Numbered from the stretch's first letter, positions 1 through 6,563 are shown. The stretch is 11,584 bases of DNA from an uncultured Eubacterium sp. (GCA_937894585.1 CALBGO010000032.1:1-11584), one strand, 5' to 3'. The notes: generated by a model not told the origin, from the letters alone. Translations and numbers: made by a program.

Positions 1-53
1 ACCTGGCGGATTCGGGACTTTCACCCATTAGAATGTGCGCTCGCCGAGCACAC
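1..53 (-). mobile_element. Probable 5' end of a group II intron (partial)
   Basis: Read on the minus strand from 53, the sequence begins with GTGTG, which fits the GUGYG start of group II introns. It forms a perfect 8-bp hairpin (arms 53-46 and 42-35, loop GGC), followed by a GGGTGAAAGTCCC element (26-14) of the kind common in domain I of bacterial group II introns. It begins 6 nt after the U-run of the terminator at 60-109. Insertion just downstream of terminators is the known habit of class C (IIC) introns. The rest of the ribozyme and any reverse transcriptase/maturase lie outside the window, so this rests on the first 53 nt and on position only. A non-intron structured RNA remains possible. 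Confidence 0.5.
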
Positions 54-59
54 CACAAT

Positions 60-109
60 AAAAAGAAGGGATTTACGGAAAGCCTGCTTTCTGTATCTCC
101 CTTCTTTTT
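60..109 (-). terminator. Rho-independent terminator of the lipoate operon
   Basis: A perfect 12-bp stem (60-71 with 98-109) encloses an inner helix built on AGAAAG/CTTTC with loop CAGG. Read on the minus strand it ends in a U-run next to the stem. It lies 29 bp after the stop of the lipoyl-domain gene. The arms are A/T-rich at the base, so it may also work on the plus strand. Confidence 0.85.
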
Positions 110-137
110 GAATTGCCGTATCTTTTTACCGAACCTT

Positions 138-431
138 CTATTCTTGTTTTTCAATATACCCTAAGATATCCCCGGCTCTGAAAATATGTTCGTCTTCAAT
201 CAGAATCTCAGTCAAAATTCCACTGCAAGACGCCTTGATTTCAACAGTTTTCTTATCTACTTCGCCCTCGCAGACAGGCTCCCCCGCTTCCACATAATCA
301 CCGGTTTCTTTGAGCCAGGTCATAATACTTTTCTTTGCGGAAAGATCGATAGGCTGCTTCATACACTCACAATTTCTGTAAGGCTGCGGCTTCGGCAGCA
401 GACTCTTCGGCACCGTTATTTCCACTTTCAC
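138..431 (-). CDS. Free-standing lipoyl (biotin/lipoyl attachment) domain protein
   Basis: This 97-residue protein is essentially one lipoyl domain. In such domains a lysine at a hairpin turn carries a lipoyl swinging arm that shuttles acyl, aminomethyl or reducing equivalents between enzymes. The core runs from about residue 28 to 95: KETGDYVEAGEPV, then GEVDKKTVEIKASCSG, which matches the E2 pattern ETDKA..V.APxSG and makes Lys60 the likely attachment site. Two Cys residues (21 and 23) precede the core. The start is GTG, chosen because AGGAGGG (438-444) sits 6 nt upstream. There is no E3-binding or acyltransferase domain, so it is a lone carrier and not an E2. It is the last gene of an operon with LplA and Lpd, which could load and reoxidise it. 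Biotin attachment is less likely because there is no MKM motif and because of the context. The partner enzyme is unknown. Confidence 0.85.
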   Translation of the reverse strand: MKVEITVPKSLLPKPQPYRNCECMKQPIDLSAKKSIMTWLKETGDYVEAGEPVCEGEVDKKTVEIKASCSGILTEILIEDEHIFRAGDILGYIEKQE

Positions 432-485
432 TTTAATCCCTCCTATGCTTCACAGAGTAAAAATCCTTCTCATAGCTTTTCATAC

Positions 486-967
486 TTATTTAACACTGCC
501 CGCCTCACAGCTTTCCCGATAAAACGGGCATTTTTCTTCCAGACATTGTGCATTCTTGTCATGGTATTCACACCGGATATCATCCGAAATCGTAAGGTCC
601 AGTCCGCACTTTTCATTGATATACGGAATTCCCGCACGAGCTGCTAAAAAAGTGGTTCGCTTACAGCAGCGGGGACCCGGATATTCAGCGATGGCAAGAA
701 GACTTATGCCGGTTCCCTCATTGGCCCACTGCCAGTTTTCCAAAGAAAGAGGACTTCCTCCGGTATAGATGCTGATAAACATACCGATGCCGATTGCAGC
801 GCCGCAGGCATAATGAAGTGATGATACGGACAGTGCATCGGAATTCCGTCCATATCCATCAGTTTCATCAAAGCCTTTTCGCAGCTTAAAGTTTCTCCGG
901 TTTCATACATTTCGCAGCACAGATTTTTCAGTTCTGCAAATATTTCATCCTTCATTACAAATGCCAA
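486..967 (-). pseudogene. DUF5714 family gene disrupted by an internal deletion and frameshift
   Basis: Two frames on the minus strand together make one DUF5714-like protein. The N-terminal half starts at TTG 967 (RBS AAGGAG, spacing 9 nt) and holds LSCEKALMKLMDMDGIPMHC, then PYHHFIMP. The C-terminal half is in another frame, from about 812 to 486, and reads YACGAAIGIGMFISIYTGG, GPRCCKR, then CEYHDKNAQC and KCPFY. From memory of the family, a few dozen residues ending in a Gly-Phe-Cys-rich segment normally lie between the two halves; they are missing and the frame changes near 797-808. The Cys-rich motifs (HCPYHH, PRCCKR, KCPFY) suggest metal or cofactor binding, but the function of DUF5714 is not established. 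It sits 18 bp after lplA and 54 bp before the lipoyl-domain gene, inside the operon. Each half could be translated alone, but a functional product is unlikely. Confidence 0.7.
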
Positions 968-985
968 GATTAAATGCTCCTTTCT

Positions 986-1987
986 TTACTTCCTGCATAA
1001 TAAAAAATTTACAATTCTCTCATAATCTGCTGTTCCAAACAGGGTTTCAGTATCTATATCCCTCAGTACCTTCTCTATTTCCCTTTTATCAAAAGAAATC
1101 CCCCGCATACTGTTTTCCAAAGCAAAAAACTCTTCTGTGCAGAAATAATCTCCCCTGCAGACACACTGCCGTATTTCCCCGCCGGAAACCTCCAGATACA
1201 CTTCTGCAGTGCCTGATGGAAATCTGCATATATTTTTAAGATTACAGCGCGGATTTTTCCCGAAATTCCACTGATCATTTCCGTATTTTTCTTCTATCAG
1301 CTTCTGAATCGATACATCTTCTCCCGCACATACCTGTTCAATTACAGTACAGCTTTTTTTCAGCTCATCCGCCCACAGTGCGAAAAAGTCATCGCCGCTC
1401 AAATTCGACAGTCTCTCTGTTTCCTCGCGCAGATTGGAAACTCTGCTGCGGACAGAAGAAATCCCCTTGGACTGCAGCTTCTCTCTATAAGGAGTAAGCA
1501 CCCTCGAAAGCTGCGAAAGATATGTATCAAACAGCAGACAGGCGTGAAAAATTCCGCCTTCGTCCCTGCAGGTCATTGCAGTTCCACCGATTTTTACCTG
1601 TCTGCCTGTACGATCCAAAAGACAAATATCGTTGCGCCCCGAAAAATAGCATTCCGCTCCTGCCTTTCGAATAAATTCCAGAATCATCTGCATTGCTTCC
1701 CGGTACTTTTCCTCCGAATCTCCTCTTGGGAAAACATAAGAAAAATTGATATTACCCAAATCCTGAAATACTGCGCCTCCTCCCGTGATTCTGCGCACAA
1801 TCCGGATATCTTCCTTTCTTGCCGCCTCCTCATCGACTTCAGCCAGTGTGTTCTGATTTCTTCCTATAATAACTGACGACCGGTTTCTCCAGAGATACAG
1901 GGTATCTGTATCGGCTTTGGAAAGCAGCAGCTCTTCTCTTGCAAGATTATGCCGCGGATCAAAACTTTGCTCTATCAGAAGATTCAT
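986..1987 (-). CDS. lplA: Lipoate-protein ligase A
   Basis: This 333-residue enzyme activates free lipoate (or octanoate) with ATP to the acyl-adenylate and transfers it to the lysine of lipoyl domains in the cytoplasm. The signature RRITGGGAVFQDLGNINFS occupies residues 65-83, matching the RRxSGGGAVYHDLGN family motif. KIGGTA with Lys132 corresponds to the adenylate-contacting lysine, followed by the family histidine in GIFHACLLFD. Residues from about 250 to the end form the small C-terminal domain of LplA-type ligases, so this is a full-length two-domain enzyme. Its ATG overlaps the stop of the upstream dehydrogenase gene as ATGA, implying translational coupling. The lone lipoyl protein at 138-431 in the same operon is the obvious substrate. 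Confidence 0.93.
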   Translation of the reverse strand: MNLLIEQSFDPRHNLAREELLLSKADTDTLYLWRNRSSVIIGRNQNTLAEVDEEAARKEDIRIVRRITGGGAVFQDLGNINFSYVFPRGDSEEKYREAMQMILEFIRKAGAECYFSGRNDICLLDRTGRQVKIGGTAMTCRDEGGIFHACLLFDTYLSQLSRVLTPYREKLQSKGISSVRSRVSNLREETERLSNLSGDDFFALWADELKKSCTVIEQVCAGEDVSIQKLIEEKYGNDQWNFGKNPRCNLKNICRFPSGTAEVYLEVSGGEIRQCVCRGDYFCTEEFFALENSMRGISFDKREIEKVLRDIDTETLFGTADYERIVNFLLCRK

Positions 1988-3267
1988 AGCAGCCGTTTTA
2001 CTGCTTCTCTAAGCAGCTCTCCTTCCGTAGGATGCGGCGGTATAATTCTAAGAAATTCTTCCGCGGTCATTCCTGCCGAAACGGCAAGCTGTCCCTTCTG
2101 AATGATTTCAGAAGCCAGAGCAGAGGCAGTATGAAAGCCTTTCAGCACATGGGTTTTCCGATTCATTACGACTTTTACCACCGTTCCTTCTGTATCGAAA
2201 ATCATACCGGACGGAGCCATATCCGCAGAATAATAGCTTTCTGTCATATCCTCGTCTTGCCCGCACAGAACGCCTGTCATTGCTGCTTCCAGCGGCGTAT
2301 AAACACATTGCACGCCGGCTTCTTTTATATCTGCCGTATCAAATCTTCTTCCTTTGGAAGTTCCCGTCTTACATTCCCCCGTCTCAGTATTTTTTCCATC
2401 GGACTTTCCTGCTTCCGCCTCGGCTAAACGGTGTCCCATCGTCCTTCCCTGCGCTGCCGCCATATCGGCAGTCAGATTCTTTCCTTCAGCATCACCGATA
2501 ATAAAAAGCGAATCTCTTTGATTTTCCGGTATATGAATCTCAGGTAAAACCGGTACTCTGCCGCAGCAGAACACGGCATTATCAAAGTTCTGCCGCTCTG
2601 ATTCCGTCACAAGCTTTATGCCTCTGCCCATAAGATTTCCCGCAAGGACTCTGCCGATATCTTCGTCCCAACCGGGAAGAAGCTGGCTTTCCTTTTCATA
2701 AAGAGTTACCTGAACGCCCAGTGCTTGTAAAATAACAGCAAGTTCCGTTCCCAGAATTCCCGCTCCCACAATCTGCAGGCTGCCGGGAAGCTCTGAAAGA
2801 TTCAAAAGAGACTCGAGAGAATATAGCTTCTGATACTGCACTCCCTGCGGAATGTAGGATACCGAGCCTGATGCAATAATGATATAATCCGCCCTGATCC
2901 GTTCTCCGTTCGAAAGAATCACTTCGCCGGGCTCTATGGAAACTGCTTCCGCAGAAAGAATTTTCACCTTCTTTTTTTCCAGAAGATAGCGGATTCCATA
3001 ACTTAAGCTGCTGATTTTTGCTGCTGCGAAATCTCTGAGATTCCTTCCGCAGAGGTTTTCAGCCCCGTCCTGATTCAGATGCCGCAGATATTCGGCGCTT
3101 TTTATGGCCTGCAGATAAATACGGGTAGGAATACAGCCGGTATTCACACATGTTCCTCCAAGGGTATTCCGTTCTGCCAGAGTAATGTCAAATCCAGCAT
3201 CAGCACAGCTTAACGCTGCTTCATAACCCGCCGGTCCTCCTCCGATCACTACAACCTTCGGTTTCAT
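1984..3267 (-). CDS. lpdA: Dihydrolipoamide dehydrogenase-like flavoprotein disulfide reductase
   Basis: This 427-residue class I pyridine nucleotide-disulfide oxidoreductase would reoxidise dihydrolipoyl groups with NAD+. VVVIGGGPAGYEAAL is the N-terminal FAD site, followed by the redox disulfide GGTCVNTGCIP (Cys40, Cys45). LQIVGAGILGTELAVILQAL is the NAD Rossmann motif and FIIGDAEGKNLTADMAAAQG the second FAD motif. HPTEGE near the C-terminus supplies the catalytic His412 and Glu417. ATG 3267 is preferred over an in-frame ATG at 3297 because GGGAGGTGA (3272-3280) lies just before it. The protein is shorter than typical Lpd (about 455-475): the stretch between the NAD motif and CCGRVP is clearly cut down, and a hydrophilic insert (KSDGKNTETGECKTGTSKG) follows the second FAD motif. 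It leads the lipoate operon. The disulfide and C-terminal His argue against a plain oxidase. Confidence 0.88.
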   Translation of the reverse strand: MKPKVVVIGGGPAGYEAALSCADAGFDITLAERNTLGGTCVNTGCIPTRIYLQAIKSAEYLRHLNQDGAENLCGRNLRDFAAAKISSLSYGIRYLLEKKKVKILSAEAVSIEPGEVILSNGERIRADYIIIASGSVSYIPQGVQYQKLYSLESLLNLSELPGSLQIVGAGILGTELAVILQALGVQVTLYEKESQLLPGWDEDIGRVLAGNLMGRGIKLVTESERQNFDNAVFCCGRVPVLPEIHIPENQRDSLFIIGDAEGKNLTADMAAAQGRTMGHRLAEAEAGKSDGKNTETGECKTGTSKGRRFDTADIKEAGVQCVYTPLEAAMTGVLCGQDEDMTESYYSADMAPSGMIFDTEGTVVKVVMNRKTHVLKGFHTASALASEIIQKGQLAVSAGMTAEEFLRIIPPHPTEGELLREAVKRLL

Positions 3268-3271
3268 CCCG

Positions 3272-3280
3272 TCACCTCCC
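3272..3280 (-). promoter_or_regulatory. RBS that fixes the lpdA start
   Basis: On the minus strand GGGAGGTGA lies 4 nt before ATG 3267, with the GGAGG core 7 nt away. The alternative ATG at 3297 has no comparable site, so the extra ten residues (MIDFVAGGDG) are probably not translated. Confidence 0.8.
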
Positions 3281-3323
3281 GCTACAAAATCTATCATCAG
3301 ACATAATCTATTAGATATACTCT

Positions 3324-3332
3324 ATTATATCA
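3324..3332 (-). promoter_or_regulatory. Extended -10 promoter of the lipoate operon
   Basis: TGATATAAT on the minus strand is a perfect TGnTATAAT extended -10 element. It predicts a start of transcription near 3316 and a leader of about 50 nt before lpdA. The -35 is poor (TGGAAA at 16 bp), as is usual for extended -10 promoters. No riboswitch or clear operator is visible in the short leader. Confidence 0.6.
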
Positions 3333-3615
3333 CAGTCACAATAACTTTCCATATGCCTGCTTGTAAAGCTTTCTATAATTTATGGTAAAATTTATTGTCT
3401 CTTAATATATACGATTTCCCCGTTCAAAACCACCGCAACGCCTGCACAAATACCGATTTCCTTACCCGCACAGATTCACTCTCCCGCGCAAGCCCGCTTT
3501 ATCATTCGGATCCATTCGCCCATCCGGCTCTGCCTTTACTCTACCCGTCCGCGCGTTTTTTACTGCGGGGAAAAATCTGTAAAGCTGTAAATCGGTGGGC
3601 AAAAGCCGTAAAGTA
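3333..3615. other. Intergenic spacer between divergent lpdA and the DUF4230 gene
   Basis: This spacer holds an AT-rich stretch next to the lpdA promoter and then a C-rich, pyrimidine-biased stretch (about 3415-3560). A 73-codon plus-strand frame begins at TTG 3395, but it has no RBS and no recognisable protein character. No RNA gene, terminator or repeat could be supported here. Confidence 0.4.
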
Positions 3616-3644
3616 ATGACAGAGAGAAAAACTTATGATACAAT
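3616..3644 (+). promoter_or_regulatory. Promoter of the DUF4230 gene
   Basis: ATGACA (3616-3621, 5/6 to TTGACA) is separated by exactly 17 bp from TACAAT (3639-3644, 5/6 to TATAAT). A TG one base upstream of the -10 makes it extended as well. Transcription would start near 3651, about 42 nt before the ATG. This is one of the best sigma-A promoters in the window. Confidence 0.75.
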
Positions 3645-3692
3645 AAAAGCTGTAATAAATACTCGAAATTTGTCAAAAAGGGGAAATGAGAA

Positions 3693-4298
3693 ATGAAAAT
3701 AAAAAAAGCAGGATATATGGCTGCAGCGCTTCTTATCATTTGTTTGGTCTGTTTCTTTGCCGGCAGAAGCATCGGAAAATCCGCAGGCTCTACTGAAATG
3801 AGCGCTGTGGTTTTAGAAAACAGACTGACAGAGATCAGCGAATTTGCCAGCCTTACATATTCCTATACCAATATGGCGGAATTTGAAAACAGCAAGGATT
3901 TTTACGGAATCAAAGTGCCTTTCACAACGAAAAGCTTTATCATCACCTATGACGGCACCATCAAAGCCGGTGTAGACCTTGATAAAGCAGAAGTAGATGT
4001 CAGTGGTAAAAAAATTACCGTCACTTTACCTGCGGCTGAAATCCTGTCCCACGAAATAGACGAGGACAGCCTGGAAATCTTTGATGAAAACACCAGTATT
4101 TTCAATCCGCTGAAGGTCAGCGACTACAACACTTTCAATAAAGAACAGAAGGCAGAAATGGAAAAAAAGGCAACTGACAAAGGTCTTTTAACCGAAGCCG
4201 GAAAAAAAGCAGCCGATGCCATTGACGACTTTATCAGCCAGCTTGGCAGCGATGAATATACAATAACAGTCAATACAGCATCAGACAAAGCCGCATAA
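3693..4298 (+). CDS. DUF4230 domain-containing membrane-anchored protein
   Basis: This is a 201-residue protein with a positively charged N-terminus (MKIKKAG) and one hydrophobic segment at about residues 7-25 lacking an obvious signal peptidase or lipobox site, so it is probably a membrane anchor with the rest outside. Residues of about 36-190 match the DUF4230 pattern: an N-terminal helical start (RLTEISEFASLTYSYTNMAE), a beta-rich core with SFIITYDGTIKAGVDLDKAE and KKITVTLPAAEIL, then a long charged helix rich in Glu/Lys (FNKEQKAEMEKKATDKG). The function of DUF4230 is unknown. GGGG (9 nt spacing) supports the ATG. It is monocistronic: a strong promoter lies upstream and a terminator downstream, and its neighbours are on the other strand. 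Family assignment is by pattern; no role is claimed. Confidence 0.75.
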   Translation: MKIKKAGYMAAALLIICLVCFFAGRSIGKSAGSTEMSAVVLENRLTEISEFASLTYSYTNMAEFENSKDFYGIKVPFTTKSFIITYDGTIKAGVDLDKAEVDVSGKKITVTLPAAEILSHEIDEDSLEIFDENTSIFNPLKVSDYNTFNKEQKAEMEKKATDKGLLTEAGKKAADAIDDFISQLGSDEYTITVNTASDKAA

Positions 4299-4343
4299 AC
4301 CGTTAAAATTTTTCAAAGCAGCAGCACCTAAAAAACAGAAACA

Positions 4344-4371
4344 CCCCGGACAAGCTCCGGGGCAGTTTTTT
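4344..4371 (+). terminator. Terminator shared by convergent genes
   Basis: The stem CCCCGGA (4344-4350) / TCCGGGG (4356-4362) with loop CAAGC is followed by a U-run at 4366-4371. On the minus strand the same hairpin is followed by an interrupted U-rich stretch (GTTTCTGTTTTTT). It can therefore stop both the DUF4230 gene (46 bp upstream) and the opposing gene ending at 4393. Confidence 0.85.
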
Positions 4372-4392
4372 ATCTGATATAATTTATTATCT

Positions 4393-4848
4393 CTATTTCA
4401 GAACCGGTGATTCTTCGCCAATCTGACCAAGCAGACTGCGGAGGTTTTTCAGTTCATTATCAATTTTTTCTAAATCCTCCCTTTCTACATTATGGTGCAG
4501 GAACAGGGATTCCAGTTCCTTATTTACTGTGAGGATATCCTTTGCAAGATCCAGAAATGTAGAAAAATTGCTGCTGATATAAGCCGCTTTGAATTTCTTC
4601 AAATCCGAGTCAATAATGTCTACCACCTGCTGCTCATTATAGAGCTTCCCTATCATCATCGGATAAGGACTTACACGCTGAAGATAAATCTCATCTTCTT
4701 TCAGCTCGTAAAGATAAGTCACCTTTACGCCGTCACCGATTTCAAACTTGGCGATATTGATATAGCCGGGCGTGGTCTTGATGGAAGCTGCGCCCATCTG
4801 TCTCAGCTGAATATTAACTAAGTCATCGGAAATTGTATCTCTTATCAT
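4393..4848 (-). CDS. Conserved-looking hypothetical protein, 151 residues
   Basis: I do not recognise this family. The protein is soluble with no membrane segment or Cys. The N-terminal two thirds look like a mixed alpha/beta fold (MIRDTISDDLVNIQLRQMG, then strands around TPGYINIAKFEIGDGVKVTY and YLYELKEDEIYLQRV). The C-terminal third is helical, with a heptad-like acidic end (ELESLFLHHNVEREDLEKID) that could be a short coiled coil. ATG 4848 is chosen over ATG 4869: GGA of AAAAAAGGATGTG lies 9 nt before it, whereas the 4869 ATG overlaps the -10 box and would precede the RNA start. It has its own promoter and shares a terminator with the convergent DUF4230 gene. Codon use and base composition are like the neighbours. 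No function is proposed. Confidence 0.75.
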   Translation of the reverse strand: MIRDTISDDLVNIQLRQMGAASIKTTPGYINIAKFEIGDGVKVTYLYELKEDEIYLQRVSPYPMMIGKLYNEQQVVDIIDSDLKKFKAAYISSNFSTFLDLAKDILTVNKELESLFLHHNVEREDLEKIDNELKNLRSLLGQIGEESPVLK

Positions 4849-4867
4849 AATTTCACATCCTTTTTTC

Positions 4868-4894
4868 ATTATACGGGAAATATCATTTTTTCAA
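4868..4894 (-). promoter_or_regulatory. Promoter of the 151-residue hypothetical gene
   Basis: On the minus strand TATAAT (4873-4868) is a perfect -10, with TTGAAA 15 bp upstream as a somewhat close -35. The predicted RNA start near 4861 gives a very short leader that still contains the RBS for ATG 4848. This is what rules out the upstream ATG at 4869. Confidence 0.6.
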
Positions 4895-4976
4895 TATTTT
4901 CATATACGCCGGCAAAAGCGATTTACTTCATCCTGCACGCTTTTCCCGCTTACTTTTCCTATATATTTTTCATTTC

Positions 4977-6242
4977 CTACATACCGTAGCGAATCAGCAG
5001 ATATACCATAGAAATTACCACAGATACCAGCATCATAGGAAAGCCCAGTTTTGTATATTCTTTAAATGTAATCGGATATCCGTGCTTGCCGCTGATACCG
5101 GAAAGAACCACATTGGCAGAAGCGCCGATCAGCGTACCGTTTCCGCCCAGACATGCACCCAGTGAAATCGCCCACCACAGAGGCGCAATATCAAAGCCGC
5201 TTTCGCCCATCGCCAGAACCAGCGGAATCAGAGTTGCAACAAACGGAATATTGTCCAGAACTGAGGATAACAGCGCCGATGCCCACAAAAGCACCAACAT
5301 AGTCAGAATCATATGCCCCTCTGTCAGATTGATAACCGCTTCCGCAAGCTGTCCGATTACGCCCGTTTCATCAAGACCTCCGACTACTACAAACAGTCCG
5401 ATAAAGAACAGAATCGTCGTCCATTCCACCTCTCCGATAATATCGTCGATATTCTGTCTGCCGATCAGCATCATCACCGCCGCTGCAGTCAGTGCAACTG
5501 CTGCGGATTCGATATGCAAACTGCTGTGGAAAATAAAACCTGCCACAACCAGAATCATAATAACCACACTCTTAATCAGAAGCGGACGATCCTCTATAGC
5601 CTTGTTTTCATCAAGCTGCATCACTGCCGCAATGGCTTCCTTATCCGCCGACAAATGACTGCCGTACAGAAAACGCATAATCACTACCATCGCTGCCATA
5701 ATGACAACGACAACCAGACCCGTATTGGTCAGAAAATCCATAAAATCAAGCCCTGCCGCGCTTCCTATCATAATATTCGGCGGGTCACCGATTAAAGTCG
5801 CCGTACCTCCGATATTCGAGGCAAGAATCTGCGTCATCAGAAACGGAACAGGATTTACTTTTAACATTCTGGCAATCGTTATCGTCATAGGACCTACCAG
5901 AAGAACAGTGGTAACATTATCAAGAAACGCAGACAACACTGCTGTAATCACCATAAATATCATCATAATCCGCCACGGATCGCCGTGAGCCAATTTCGCC
6001 GCCTTAATTGCAATATACTCGAAAATGCCCGAATTTTTTACGACCGCAACAAAAATCATCATCCCGATCAAAACGCCGATTGTATTGAAATCAATGTAGC
6101 CAACTGCCTTATCAACGGTTAAAACATGAGTCAGCAGCAGCAGAACAGTTCCCGTCAGCGCAGCTGCAGTCCGGTGTATTTTTTCTGTCATAATGGCAAG
6201 AATCACACCGAGAAAGATTATAATCGCAATTACTTCTGACAT
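4977..6242 (-). CDS. ArsB/NhaD (IT superfamily) ion permease
   Basis: This is a 421-residue polytopic membrane protein with about 11 hydrophobic segments, of the SLC13/ArsB/NhaD ion transporter superfamily. It shows the two inverted structural halves of the family: a first re-entrant motif FLDNVTTVLLVGP with NIGGTATLIGDPPNIMIGSA, and a second copy VLDNIPFVATLIPLVLA with GACLGGNGTLIGASANVVLS. The substrate cannot be read from sequence; Na+/H+ antiport or anion/arsenite efflux are the family options. There is no arsenic gene next to it. ATG 6242 is chosen because GGTGAT of the anti-SD match lies 7 nt before it; the GTG/ATG codons at 6254 and 6251 sit on top of the Shine-Dalgarno. It is preceded by a 320-bp spacer with repeated motifs that may regulate it. 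Confidence 0.85.
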   Translation of the reverse strand: MSEVIAIIIFLGVILAIMTEKIHRTAAALTGTVLLLLTHVLTVDKAVGYIDFNTIGVLIGMMIFVAVVKNSGIFEYIAIKAAKLAHGDPWRIMMIFMVITAVLSAFLDNVTTVLLVGPMTITIARMLKVNPVPFLMTQILASNIGGTATLIGDPPNIMIGSAAGLDFMDFLTNTGLVVVVIMAAMVVIMRFLYGSHLSADKEAIAAVMQLDENKAIEDRPLLIKSVVIMILVVAGFIFHSSLHIESAAVALTAAAVMMLIGRQNIDDIIGEVEWTTILFFIGLFVVVGGLDETGVIGQLAEAVINLTEGHMILTMLVLLWASALLSSVLDNIPFVATLIPLVLAMGESGFDIAPLWWAISLGACLGGNGTLIGASANVVLSGISGKHGYPITFKEYTKLGFPMMLVSVVISMVYLLIRYGM

Positions 6243-6272
6243 AAATTTCATCACCCTCTTATCATTTTTATT

Positions 6273-6300
6273 ACATAGTTCTGTTTACACAGTTCTGTTT
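6273..6300 (-). repeat. Two tandem 14-bp units upstream of the permease gene
   Basis: On the minus strand AAACAGAACTGTGT (6300-6287) is followed at once by AAACAGAACTATGT (6286-6273), identical in 13 of 14 positions. It lies about 30 bp before the permease start. Tandem boxes with a period near 1.4 helical turns could be a binding site for a regulator. That role is inferred. Confidence 0.7.
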
Positions 6301-6563
6301 CATTAAAGACTTTGCCTTTAAAATTACCGAATATGGATTCTATCACTTCGCCTGTGATTCCGCAAGCACTTTTGGGAATCACAAAATTTTTTCATTTATT
6401 AAGAATCTTCTCCGCCGTTGGAATCACAAGAGATTCAGAATCCTCATACTTTCGTTTTATTTTAAAATAAAAGCATTTCCCAATGGTTTGAATGCCGGTT
6501 TTTCTCCGGGAAATTTTCACAAAATATTCGTTCCTCTTTCTAAGCAAACTTTTCAAATCCTGC
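6301..6563. other. Repeat-rich spacer between the Na/Pi transporter and permease genes
   Basis: No coding region is supported. TGTGATTCC (6353-6361) forms a 9-bp inverted repeat with GGAATCACA (6375-6383). A further GGAATCACA occurs at 6420-6428, GATTCAGAATC is an interrupted palindrome at 6432-6442, and a perfect 18-bp palindrome of A and T lies at 6455-6472. The 6353-6383 hairpin is followed on the plus strand by a U-run at 6387-6392, but no plus-strand gene is there to be terminated. No clear terminator for the Na/Pi gene was found. Confidence 0.55.

Noticed and set aside
186..647. Long plus-strand open frame (153 codons) across the lipoyl and DUF5714 genes
   Set aside because: It is antisense to two recognisable genes, has no RBS and no family features.
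3395..3616. 73-codon plus-strand frame in the lpdA/DUF4230 spacer
   Set aside because: TTG start without RBS, low-complexity Pro/Ser/His-rich product, and its end overlaps the -35 region of the DUF4230 promoter.
4895..4950. Imperfect hairpin AAAAGCG / CGCTTTT after the permease stop
   Set aside because: Stem could pair on the minus strand but there is no U-run at its 3' side, so it is not called a terminator.
5086..5988. Three plus-strand frames antisense to the permease
   Set aside because: They mirror the transmembrane gene in other frames; compositions are Ile/Thr- or His/Asn-rich artefacts of antisense reading.
4977..6242. Calling the permease ArsB specifically
   Set aside because: The fold motifs are shared by the whole superfamily and there is no arsR, arsC or acr3 neighbour to support arsenite transport.
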